Shown: positions 1 through 7,572 of the stretch, piece after piece
How positions within the stretch are numbered: the stretch's first letter is position 1
How the letters are laid out: every line of letters starts with the position of its first letter
DNA from: a virus
Length of the DNA stretch: 48,152 nt
Virus record (IMG/VR): IMGVR_UViG_3300042879_001304
Coordinates: 1-48,152 of that record
Reading direction: 5' to 3' (one strand)
The notes under the pieces: generated by a model
Told to the model about the DNA's origin: nothing
The model's database searches: none
Seen by the model: the letters and a program-made list of their open reading frames with translations, nothing else
Made by a program: the position numbers and the translations under genes

Positions 1-2
1 AG

Positions 3-341
3 CGTGACATTGAGATCGTCCAAGGAAAGACTTGGACAGCAAGGTTCCGCTATCTGATTAAATCCTCCAACGGAAAAAGCAACGTGCCTGTCAACCTTTC
101 TGGTTACGGTGCCACCATGGTCATCAAGGAGCTTGCTGATGACAACGTCAGCCTTTTGACCCTAACCTCTGGTAGCGGGATAACCCTCGGTTCAGACGGA
201 ACCATAGAAATAACCATCACGGCAACTCAGGCGGCTGGATTGACGGCTGGAACTAATGTTTACGAAATAGAATTAAGCCAAGGCTACACGTTTATTGCCT
301 TTGCCACTGGCGGGGCCAAAGTCTACGCGGCGGTTGCCTAA
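3..341 (+). CDS. Partial small tail/fibre-associated protein (5' end outside window)
   Basis: The frame is open from base 3 (R-D-I-E-I-V-Q-G-K-T-W) through the first possible start, a GTG at 84, so the gene begins upstream of the window. About 112 residues are visible. The pattern of a short opening strand (QGKTW), then a strand-rich run with glycines and a closing G-G-A-K-V strand, matches the small beta-sandwich proteins that often precede phage fibre genes and resemble baseplate-upper-protein N-termini. No catalytic motif is visible. It lies 11 bases upstream of the first large fibre gene. The structural role is inferred from fold pattern and position. Confidence 0.6.
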   Translation, partial: RDIEIVQGKTWTARFRYLIKSSNGKSNVPVNLSGYGATMVIKELADDNVSLLTLTSGSGITLGSDGTIEITITATQAAGLTAGTNVYEIELSQGYTFIAFATGGAKVYAAVA

Positions 342-352
342 AGATACTACCT

Positions 353-2197
353 ATGGCCCAAGAAGTTATAGAAGTAGTAGAGAGACAGGTTGAGGTTATT
401 GAGATCCTTGAGCGCGGGCTCGCTGGCCCCACTGGTCCCGCTGGGGCAAGCCCGAACATCAATTACGAAGTAGTTTCCTCAAGCCAACAGGTCAGCAACC
501 GTCAATTTATTGCCGCCGACACATCGGGCGGGTCAATTACCTTGACCCTGCCGCTCAACCCCGACAACGGAGACGCCATCGATATTTTCGATTACGCCGA
601 AACATTCGATACCAATCCTCTTACAATTGCCCGCAACGGCCAGCCCATCGAAAGTCTCAATGAGGATCTAACCGCCAATGTCGAGGGAGCATACTTCACC
701 CTCATCTACACGGGATCTACAAGGGGTTGGCAGGTGGTTCCTCGTTTCGGAACTTCGGGAGGCGGCGGGGAATCCACCCTCACTACTCAGGGTGATATGC
801 TCTATCGTGGTGTTGGAATTAATACACGACTCCCAATTGGAACGGCAAACCAGTTTCTAAGGGTAAATAGCGGAGCAACAGCCCCAGAGTGGGACACGAT
901 CACAAAGTCAGAGATTGGGCTTGGCAATGTCGATAACACAAGTGATTCCGCGAAACCCGTGTCTACAGCGACCCAGACCGCGCTAAATCTCAAGGCTAAT
1001 CTTGATTCCCCCGCGCTCACAGGAACCCCGACAGCAACTACTGCTGCTGCTGGAACTGACACTACCCAGATTGCCACTACGGCATTTACATTGGCAAATC
1101 GCGGAGACCGCTATCTAACCACTTCCACAACTTCTCATTCCCTAACCACGGGAAGCAAAACATTTACCGTCCAATCTGGACTCAGCTATACCCCGACACA
1201 GGACGTTACCATTGTATACGATGCAGCCCGTCATATGCATGGTATTGTTACCAGCTATTCTGGAACGACATTGGTGGTCAACGTCGAGACCGTAGACGGG
1301 AGCGGCGGGCCATTTACGGCTTGGACAATCAATGTAGGCGGGCTTTTGACGGCACAAGGGGCGCTTCTTGAAGTTAATAACTTATCTGATGTCTCAAATC
1401 CCGCAACCGCATTAACTAATATCGGAGGTGTTCCAACATCTCGAAGCATTAGTGCTGGCACAGGATTGACTGGTGGTGGAGATCTCACAGCCAATAGAAC
1501 TCTCGCTGTCAGCTACGGAACCACCGCAGGAACAGCGGCAGAGGGTAATGATGCGCGATTGAGCGATGCGAGGACACCCACGGCGCACAAAGCCTCCCAC
1601 GCCACAGGCGGAACAGATGCTCTGGCTCCAAGTGATATTGGCCTTGGGGCCACGGATGATGTGACGTTTAACTCGGCTACACTGACTTCCTTAATTGTTC
1701 CCAATGGTTTGAGCGGCGTAGAAGTTCCTTTCAATGGACTTGTTCGGATTGTTGATGAATTGACTACTGGAAGCCCTACTGCTGATTTTGTTGCAAACAA
1801 CAATCTCTCCGCCAACCGCACCTACGACCTCCCCAACTCCAGCGGAACCCTCGCCCTCCAAGGAGCCATAACCACCAGCGGCCTAACCCAAGCCACCGCC
1901 CGCATCCTCGGACGGACGAGCGTTAGCACAGGTGCCATCGAGGAGATCCAAATCGGCTCGGGCTTGAGCCTGTCGGCGGGGGAGTTGTCGGCAACGGGCG
2001 GAAGCGGCGGCGGCGAAGTCCGCAGCGATTTCGTTAGCCCCTACACCTACACGGGCCTCGCAGACGCAGGCACCAGTGAATCCACCGCAAGCTGGACGAT
2101 CCGCCGCAGCGAGTTTGACGCGGGCGGCAGCTTCGTCGCCACGCTTACCGCATCCGCCGTCCAGTGGGCTAATCGACTGACAGCTTCTTACTCTTAA
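353..2197 (+). CDS. Tail fibre protein 1
   Basis: A 614-residue fibre protein. The N-terminus has a short amphipathic helix (residues 3-22), then a collagen-like G-P-T-G-P-A-G turn, then a beta-rich domain ending in G-W-Q-V-V-P that recurs at the head of many phage fibre proteins. The middle and C-terminus are Gly/Ser/Thr-rich fibre modules, including TANQFLRVNSGA, EGNDARLSDARTP and NRTYDLPNSSGTLAL. Close relatives of these modules occur in the fibre gene at 3865-5991. There is no enzyme motif, so host binding is the likely role. The start is the only ATG near the preceding stop, and it has no clear Shine-Dalgarno site. Confidence 0.85.
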   Translation: MAQEVIEVVERQVEVIEILERGLAGPTGPAGASPNINYEVVSSSQQVSNRQFIAADTSGGSITLTLPLNPDNGDAIDIFDYAETFDTNPLTIARNGQPIESLNEDLTANVEGAYFTLIYTGSTRGWQVVPRFGTSGGGGESTLTTQGDMLYRGVGINTRLPIGTANQFLRVNSGATAPEWDTITKSEIGLGNVDNTSDSAKPVSTATQTALNLKANLDSPALTGTPTATTAAAGTDTTQIATTAFTLANRGDRYLTTSTTSHSLTTGSKTFTVQSGLSYTPTQDVTIVYDAARHMHGIVTSYSGTTLVVNVETVDGSGGPFTAWTINVGGLLTAQGALLEVNNLSDVSNPATALTNIGGVPTSRSISAGTGLTGGGDLTANRTLAVSYGTTAGTAAEGNDARLSDARTPTAHKASHATGGTDALAPSDIGLGATDDVTFNSATLTSLIVPNGLSGVEVPFNGLVRIVDELTTGSPTADFVANNNLSANRTYDLPNSSGTLALQGAITTSGLTQATARILGRTSVSTGAIEEIQIGSGLSLSAGELSATGGSGGGEVRSDFVSPYTYTGLADAGTSESTASWTIRRSEFDAGGSFVATLTASAVQWANRLTASYS

Positions 2198-2219
2198 CAA
2201 CTAACCAATAAACAAAACT

Positions 2220-2522
2220 ATGATCGCTACAACTCCTCTCGCAATCGACGGCCAGACCTATGACCGCTGGTCGCTCAACCTTGCCATCACGGGCAAATAC
2301 AAAGCAGACGGCTCGCCCGATGCCTCCATCGCCATGCGCCTAATCCCGACGCGCATTGTCCCTGCCACCGAAGACACAGCGGCCTCGGTCGAGCAGGCAG
2401 ACGCCGCCGCCATCGGCATCCTTCGCGGTTATCTCTCCGAAGTCCAAGACCCCGCTGAAATCGCGTGCGTCACGGCCATCACGAACGCCCTGCAAACCCT
2501 CGTTGCCTCCAAGGGGCTGTAA
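2220..2522 (+). CDS. Small fibre-region protein, unknown function
   Basis: A 100-residue protein between two fibre genes. It opens I-A-T-T-P-L-A-I-D-G-Q-T-Y-D-R-W, which looks like a short beta domain, and ends in an alanine-rich helix. No motif or signal peptide is visible. The leader is A-rich (AATAAACAAAACTATG) without a Shine-Dalgarno site. Its place between fibres suggests a fibre accessory or assembly protein, but I do not recognise the family. Confidence 0.7.
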   Translation: MIATTPLAIDGQTYDRWSLNLAITGKYKADGSPDASIAMRLIPTRIVPATEDTAASVEQADAAAIGILRGYLSEVQDPAEIACVTAITNALQTLVASKGL

Positions 2523-2525
2523 GTC

Positions 2526-3707
2526 ATGGCAAACTATTTCGCCAGAAAAACAGCCAACATCAACGCCACTGATGTTTGGGCCACCACACCCAGCGGCACG
2601 GCGGCGGATGTGTGGTCTACTTTTACCAGCAGCGATGTGCTGCACTCCAACAACTTTGCCATCACGGTCAACGTCAATACCACAGTAGGCGAGGTGCGGA
2701 ATGACAATGCCAATAGCGCCACGAATGGCGGAAATTTTTCGCTCAATAGCGGGATTACTTTAACCGCCAATGTGGTTGCTGGAACAACTCTCTGCACTCA
2801 ACCTAACGGGAATGTGTCTTTTACAATCGTTGGCAACATTACTGGCGGATCGTCAAATGGTGCTGATGGTTGCCGAAATACTGGCACTGGCACAGTTACC
2901 ATTACAGGCAACGTAACGGGAGGCTCAACTTTTGGCGCTAATGGCGTAGGCAACACTTCTACTGGAACGCTCACCATCACTGGCAATGCCACGGGCGGAG
3001 CTTCGGCAGCAACTATCGGCGCGAATAATACCTCAACAGGAACATTGAACCTCACAGGAAACGCCACAGGCGGCGGCGTTGCTTCTGCTTTTGGGGCGCA
3101 GAACAACTCAACAGGAACGATGACAATCGTGGGTTCTGCTATCGCCTCCAACAACTCAATCGGCGTCAATAATGTTTCGACAGGCATTTTGACCGTCACA
3201 CGCGCAGTAGGCAACGGGTGGGGCATTGGTGCTACTGGAATGGTTTCGGCGGTTGGCGTTCAGTCTGCCGTTATTGGCTCGCAAACCCGCGTCGAGGAAT
3301 TTGAATTTGGCGCACTCGGCCAAGTTCCTGTGGCGGGAGCCGTCAGTTGCCCAGACCAAACGACCAACGTGTGCCTCGTCCATCGTTTATCTTCGACCAA
3401 GAAGACGCTCATCGACGCGGCTTCCGTGTCTGGCGCTTTACCAGCAGCAGGCGATGTCCGCTTCGGGACAACTTTTAACCAAGGAAATACGACAGGAACT
3501 TTGCGCGTTCCTGCCGCTGGCAGCGTGGCGCTTGGCGTTTTGGTAGACAACACCAGCGGAACCGCCGTCCTAACTCCTTCTGCCGTCTGGGATGCGCTGA
3601 CCAGCGGGATGACTACTTCGGGCAGCATTGGGGCGCGGCTGAAAAATGCGGCCACGCTGGACTCGACGGGGCAGCAGTTGGCGGATGCGTTGTCGCCTGT
3701 GCCATGA
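2526..3707 (+). CDS. Tail fibre protein 2 with tandem beta repeats
   Basis: A 393-residue Gly/Asn/Thr-rich protein starting 3 bases after the previous stop. Its centre (roughly residues 121-220) is a tandem series of about 25-residue units of the form T-G-T-x-T-I-T-G-N-x-T-G-G, the regular spacing expected of a beta-helix or beta-roll shaft. The C-terminal part (V-W-D-A-L-T-S-G-M, A-R-L-K-N-A-A) looks like a small alpha-rich tip or trimerisation segment. No enzymatic residues are seen. It is most likely a fibre or spike component. Confidence 0.75.
   Translation: MANYFARKTANINATDVWATTPSGTAADVWSTFTSSDVLHSNNFAITVNVNTTVGEVRNDNANSATNGGNFSLNSGITLTANVVAGTTLCTQPNGNVSFTIVGNITGGSSNGADGCRNTGTGTVTITGNVTGGSTFGANGVGNTSTGTLTITGNATGGASAATIGANNTSTGTLNLTGNATGGGVASAFGAQNNSTGTMTIVGSAIASNNSIGVNNVSTGILTVTRAVGNGWGIGATGMVSAVGVQSAVIGSQTRVEEFEFGALGQVPVAGAVSCPDQTTNVCLVHRLSSTKKTLIDAASVSGALPAAGDVRFGTTFNQGNTTGTLRVPAAGSVALGVLVDNTSGTAVLTPSAVWDALTSGMTTSGSIGARLKNAATLDSTGQQLADALSPVP
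2886..3186 (+). repeat. In-frame 75-bp tandem repeats in fibre gene 2
   Basis: Four diverged copies of a unit of about 25 codons coding T-G-T-x-T-I-T-G-N-x-T-G-G followed by a variable alanine/glycine/asparagine segment. The fourth copy is slightly shorter. Copy number is a natural site for slippage or recombination. Confidence 0.7.
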
Positions 3708-3826
3708 CCATGAAGACTACAACCGCATCCCCGACACCCGCACCACAGGAGTCTTTCGGAAGCCCAGCGGCGACCTTTGCTGAAGCGAGTAGTGAGGCCG
3801 TGGCGGGGTTAAATCCCGAAACATAA
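3704..3826 (+). CDS. 40-residue protein, possible truncated accessory paralog
   Basis: The reading frame begins at an ATG overlapping the previous stop (ATGA) and codes for 40 residues ending ...T-F-A-E-A-S-S-E-A-V-A-G-L-N-P-E-T. The end resembles the C-terminus of the 141-residue protein at 6639-7064 (T-F-E-E-A-S-S-E-A-L-F-Q-L-N-Q). That suggests a truncated copy of a fibre accessory protein. The last codons form the AATCCCGAAACATAA motif found before other late genes. Translational coupling supports expression, but the small size keeps confidence moderate. Confidence 0.5.
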   Translation: MTMKTTTASPTPAPQESFGSPAATFAEASSEAVAGLNPET

Positions 3827-3854
3827 TGGTAGCCCCAAATCCCGAACCATAATA
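3801..3854 (+). promoter_or_regulatory. Doubled leader motif (AATCCCGAAMCATAA) upstream of fibre gene 3
   Basis: Two near-identical copies, AAATCCCGAAACATAA and AAATCCCGAACCATAA, lie 27 bases apart just before the fibre gene at 3865. The first is preceded by GCGGG and can pair as a small CGGG/CCCG hairpin. The same motif occurs before the capsid gene (12506-12533) and, in part, before 18644. Function is unknown. A phage promoter, processing site or mRNA leader element would all fit. Confidence 0.4.
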
Positions 3855-3864
3855 CAATAATTAG

Positions 3865-5991
3865 ATGGCCTTTCTTTCTTCATTCTATCCCCAGCCAGTA
3901 GTCAAAGGAACTACAGCGGGAACCTTTGCAGAGGGTAATGATCCACGGTTGAGTGATGCAAGGACCCCACTATCCCATGTTCATGGCAACATCTCCAACA
4001 CGGGCACCATCGGTTCTACGAGCGGCTTGCCAGTAGTAACAACCACATCAGGAGCTATTTCTACTCTTGCTTTAGGTACAGCAAATCAAGTATTGCGTGT
4101 CAATTCTGGAGCCACGGGAGTGGAGTTTGGTGCGGGCTTCGACGCGGCATCCCCTCCAGCTATCGGCTCCACCACCCCGTCCTCTGGAGCCTTCACCACG
4201 CTTTCCTCCGCCCCGACATCTGGCTCCGCGCTCACCCTAACAGGCGGCACGGTCACGGCATCGGCTCCTGTCCTTGATGCCACGCAGACTTGGAACGCCA
4301 GCGGCACCACATTCACGGCGCTTCGCCTCAACGCGACAAACACCGCCAGCGCATCCGCTTCGCTGCTGGCAGATTTTCAAGTAGGCGGCACCTCGGTGGC
4401 AAACATACGGCGCGATGGACGGGTATTGGCTACATCATTTGCTTTGGTATCTGGCGCTCAAAGTGGCGCAGGCTTTTTTTACCACAGTGCAACGGAAGAG
4501 AGTGGGCACGTTGCATTCGTCAACAACGCTAATTCGCAAATGTGGACATGCACGGTTTCCCGCTTTCGCTTGTCTGGAGATTTGTCTTTTGGGAGAGCCG
4601 TTGGACTTGGGCAAGGTGTGGACACTGTCCTTGTCCGCGACGATGCGGGAATACTCGCGCAGAGAAACGCGGCGAACGCCCAGACCTTCCGCATCTACAA
4701 CACCTTCACCAGCACCACGAATTTTGAACGCCTAAACATCATCGCGCAATCGGCAGGCTCCGTCATCATCGGCACGGAAAAAGGATCAGCAGGCGGCACG
4801 GCGAGGGCGCTGGAGTTTCAGACGGATGGGGTGACGCGATTTGGGGCCACAGACACAGGGGCTTTTTATGTAGGAACATCCCCATCTTTCACGTCAACAG
4901 GGCTGCAAATTCAGCCAACATCCAATCGCGGTGGGTTATTCTTTAGTAACTGCTCCGTTGATGTTAGCAGCAGTTCAGTCACGATTCGCGGCGGCTCAAG
5001 CGCAACAGATTGGATGCGTTATGTCTCCAATCGTTTGATATTCAACGGCACCACCAGCAGCTTTCCTGCACTGAAGCCCAGCAGCGCAACGCTGCAAGTA
5101 AGGCTGGCGGATGATTCAGCGTTTGCTGGTTTTTCCTGTGGCGCATTGACCCTCAACGGCAACCTCGACGCCTCCACGCGAGACATCGTCACCGACACCA
5201 CCACTGGCACCAAGATCGGCACCAGCACCACGCAGAAGATCGGATTCTTCGGCGCGACCCCCGTCGATCAACCCGCCCTCACCGCCGACCTCCTTGACTC
5301 TCTTCAAGAAGTGGGACTTGTTGCTTCGGGGTCGGGTAATACCCCGCTAAATTTGTCTGGCGGCACCCTCACGGCAGGCAACCTCGTCCTCACCGACAAC
5401 ACAGGCAGCGAAACCGCCACCTTCGACGCGCAGAATAAGCTGACGGCGAATCGGACTTATGATTTGCCTGATGCGAGCGGGACGCTGGCGTTGACAAGTG
5501 ACATTACAGGCGGCGGCACAAAAACCTACGCCGTCTTCACCGCAACCGACAACCAGCCCACGGCCACCGCCTTCGCCACGCTGGACACCCGCAACAGCAT
5601 CGCCGTCTTGGACTTCGATGACGCCACGGACGAGAGCGCCGTCTTCGTTTCGATCATCCCCGAAGCTGCCTCACTCGGCTCTGGCCTCAAGATCCGCCTG
5701 CATTGGGCGGCGACCACCGCGACCTCTGGCAACGTGGTCTGGGATGTGTCCTTGGAACGCATGACCACCGACTTGGATTCAGACTCTTTCGACACCATTG
5801 CCAGCGGCACCGCAGCGGCCAACGGCACCAGCGGCATCTTGACCGTGACCGAAATCACCCTGACCACCATCGACTCCGTGACGGCGGGTGACGGCTACCG
5901 CCTCAAGGTGACGCGGGATGCGAACGCCGCTGGTGATACCATGTCGGGAGACGCGGAATTGGTTTTAGCAGAAGTAAGGAGCGCGGCGTAA
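3865..5991 (+). CDS. Tail fibre protein 3
   Basis: A 708-residue fibre protein. The N-terminus holds the T-T-A-G-T-F-A-E-G-N-D-P-R-L-S-D-A-R-T-P module that is internal in fibre protein 1. It is followed by T-A-N-Q-V-L-R-V-N-S-G-A and a long series of intramolecular fibre modules (S-G-A-F-T-T-L, L-T-L-T-G-G). A second shared block, ANRTYDLPDASGTLAL, lies near residues 530-545. The last 160 residues, from the T-Y-A-V-F-T-A-T-D start, look like a beta-sandwich tip domain that recurs at fibre ends in unrelated phages. The gene follows the doubled leader motif. Receptor binding is the likely role. Confidence 0.85.
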   Translation: MAFLSSFYPQPVVKGTTAGTFAEGNDPRLSDARTPLSHVHGNISNTGTIGSTSGLPVVTTTSGAISTLALGTANQVLRVNSGATGVEFGAGFDAASPPAIGSTTPSSGAFTTLSSAPTSGSALTLTGGTVTASAPVLDATQTWNASGTTFTALRLNATNTASASASLLADFQVGGTSVANIRRDGRVLATSFALVSGAQSGAGFFYHSATEESGHVAFVNNANSQMWTCTVSRFRLSGDLSFGRAVGLGQGVDTVLVRDDAGILAQRNAANAQTFRIYNTFTSTTNFERLNIIAQSAGSVIIGTEKGSAGGTARALEFQTDGVTRFGATDTGAFYVGTSPSFTSTGLQIQPTSNRGGLFFSNCSVDVSSSSVTIRGGSSATDWMRYVSNRLIFNGTTSSFPALKPSSATLQVRLADDSAFAGFSCGALTLNGNLDASTRDIVTDTTTGTKIGTSTTQKIGFFGATPVDQPALTADLLDSLQEVGLVASGSGNTPLNLSGGTLTAGNLVLTDNTGSETATFDAQNKLTANRTYDLPDASGTLALTSDITGGGTKTYAVFTATDNQPTATAFATLDTRNSIAVLDFDDATDESAVFVSIIPEAASLGSGLKIRLHWAATTATSGNVVWDVSLERMTTDLDSDSFDTIASGTAAANGTSGILTVTEITLTTIDSVTAGDGYRLKVTRDANAAGDTMSGDAELVLAEVRSAA

Positions 5992-5992
5992 T

Positions 5993-6646
5993 ATGGCTTA
6001 CGATTTTAACAACGCCAACACTCGTTACCTTTCGGCAACCATCGGATCGCTAACAGCAAGGCCAATGACGATTGCCTGCTGGGTTTATCCAACGGCTGCG
6101 GAAAATGACCGCGCCGCTGTTGGCATTGGTGACGGCGGCACGCATCGAAATGTTTTACAACACAACCTTGCAGGCGGCGTGCCGCAAATGGCCGTAGTTG
6201 CGGCGGGGGCAAGCGCCACTGCAACGACGGGCAACACTAATTCTTACGGCGGCGAGACTTCATTAAATCAATGGACTCATACCGCTGGCCTTTTTGAAAG
6301 CTCAACCTCGCGGACGGTTTATGTGGGCGGCATATCACGGGCAACAAACACGACAAATGTTGGCTCGCAAAATGGACTTACAGAAATTCTTGTCGGCGCA
6401 AGACGCAACACGACTGTTGGGCTTTCATACACTGGGCGATTGGCCGAAGTCGGCGTCTGGAACGTAGCCCTCGCCGCCGAAGAAATCGCCTCCCTCGCAG
6501 ACGGCATGACCTGCGACAAAGTCCGCCCGCAGTCGCTCGTATTCTACGCCCCGCTCGTCCGCGACCTCCAAGATGTGCGCGGCGGCTTGACCATCACGAA
6601 CAACAACACGGCGACAGTCGCCAACCATCCGCGAGTTTATGCTTAA
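5993..6646 (+). CDS. LamG/concanavalin-like lectin protein of the fibre region
   Basis: A 217-residue protein with the layout of a LamG or concanavalin-A-like jelly roll: an opening M-T-I-A-C-W-V-Y-P-T, a central W-T-H-T-A-G-L-F, then V-Y-V-G-G, G-R-L-A-E-V-G-V-W-N-V-A-L and a closing L-V-F-Y-A-P-L. Such domains bind glycans. It begins one base after the fibre 3 stop, so it is probably a receptor-binding subunit or fibre-tip partner. No signal peptide or hydrolase residues are evident. Confidence 0.8.
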   Translation: MAYDFNNANTRYLSATIGSLTARPMTIACWVYPTAAENDRAAVGIGDGGTHRNVLQHNLAGGVPQMAVVAAGASATATTGNTNSYGGETSLNQWTHTAGLFESSTSRTVYVGGISRATNTTNVGSQNGLTEILVGARRNTTVGLSYTGRLAEVGVWNVALAAEEIASLADGMTCDKVRPQSLVFYAPLVRDLQDVRGGLTITNNNTATVANHPRVYA

Positions 6647-7064
6647 CTACTACCGCATCACCGACCCCAACGATGTCCGCGACCTTGGCGAGCAGATGGC
6701 TGCGTGGGTGGCCGCTGGCAACCCGAAGGCCAACGATTGGGCCGTGCAGCCCGCAGCGCCGTCAGCCGATGCGGTGTGGGCCGATGGGGCTTGGATCGTG
6801 CCGCCTGCTCCGACCTTCACCGCCGCCGAATGGGTAGACCAGCAGGGCTTCGCGGGCAACCGCAGCACGACGATGTTGTATCTCAAGCTGAAGCTCGACG
6901 CGGCAGGCAAGACCTCGCCGAAGCTCGCGGCAGTGCAGGGGTGGCTGGATCAGCTCATCGTCGCGGGCGTTACGCAGCCAGAGGAGCGGCGGAGCGATTG
7001 GCCCGCCACTCCATACACCTTTGAAGAAGCCAGCAGTGAGGCTCTCTTCCAACTCAACCAATAA
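6639..7064 (+). CDS. Fibre-region accessory protein, unknown
   Basis: A 141-residue protein overlapping the LamG gene by 8 bases. It has a tryptophan-rich N-terminal half (A-A-W-V-A-A-G-N-P, A-V-W-A-D-G-A-W) and a helical C-terminal half (F-T-A-A-E-W-V-D-Q-Q-G-F ... L-A-A-V-Q-G-W-L-D-Q-L). Its position just after a receptor-binding protein is typical of fibre assembly chaperones, but that is inference. The last 15 residues resemble the end of the 40-residue protein at 3704-3826. Confidence 0.65.
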   Translation: MLNYYRITDPNDVRDLGEQMAAWVAAGNPKANDWAVQPAAPSADAVWADGAWIVPPAPTFTAAEWVDQQGFAGNRSTTMLYLKLKLDAAGKTSPKLAAVQGWLDQLIVAGVTQPEERRSDWPATPYTFEEASSEALFQLNQ

Positions 7065-7068
7065 ACTT

Positions 7069-7377
7069 ATGCTAACGAATCCAACACCAATAGAAGTCCC
7101 TGCCGTAGCCGCCAAGGTTTACGACAGGCTCCATGTCTACACCCTGTCTGCCATCCAGCCGACAACGGATAGCGGCTCCATCACCGTCGAATTGCTACCC
7201 GCAACCGCAGACGGCGAACTCGCCAATGGTAGCCTCGTCCAACGCATGACCGCGCCGCTCAACCCCGAGATCATGCAGGCCGTTCCCGAACTCGCCGCCG
7301 CGTTTGAGGCAGTCCTCGCCGCGATTCCCGCGACCCAAGCCTACTTGGCCAGCCAGCAGGAGCAGCCCAATGAATAA
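7069..7377 (+). CDS. Hypothetical 102-residue protein
   Basis: The ATG at 7069 follows the previous stop by 4 bases in an AATAAACTTATG leader. An upstream in-frame TTG at 7021 would lie inside the previous gene and is less likely. The N-terminal half is beta-rich (H-V-Y-T-L-S-A-I-Q-P, S-I-T-V-E-L-L-P-A). The C-terminal half is an alanine-rich helix. It could be a fibre-associated structural protein. No family is recognised. Confidence 0.65.
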   Translation: MLTNPTPIEVPAVAAKVYDRLHVYTLSAIQPTTDSGSITVELLPATADGELANGSLVQRMTAPLNPEIMQAVPELAAAFEAVLAAIPATQAYLASQQEQPNE

Positions 7378-7537
7378 GACCGTCACCCTGACCAGCGAAC
7401 AGGCCAAGCTGGTCATGCAATGCCTTGATCTGGCATGCAAGCAGGGCGGGCTTAACGCTGCCGCGCAGATCCTGCCAGTGGCACAAGCCATTGAAAATCA
7501 ATTAACAGAAAAAATAGATTCTGTTGAGTCTGATTGA
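7370..7537 (+). CDS. Small 55-residue helical protein
   Basis: The ATG at 7370 overlaps the previous stop by 8 bases and has a GGAG-type site a few bases upstream (AGGAGCAGCCCA). The product is one or two helices (L-T-S-E-Q-A-K-L-V-M-Q-C-L-D-L-A-C-K-Q-G-G) with an acidic tail. No domain is recognised. It closes the fibre operon just before the portal. Confidence 0.6.
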   Translation: MNKTVTLTSEQAKLVMQCLDLACKQGGLNAAAQILPVAQAIENQLTEKIDSVESD

Positions 7538-7562
7538 CTATAAGCGGAATAAATCTTAAACT
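7534..7562 (+). promoter_or_regulatory. Candidate sigma70-like promoter before portal
   Basis: TTGACT at 7534-7539 and TAAACT at 7557-7562 are separated by 17 bases. They overlap the end of the small gene at 7370-7537 and lie just before the portal ATG at 7573, giving a very short leader. A single match to consensus, so only suggestive. Confidence 0.35.
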
Positions 7563-7572
7563 CTTACCCTAA

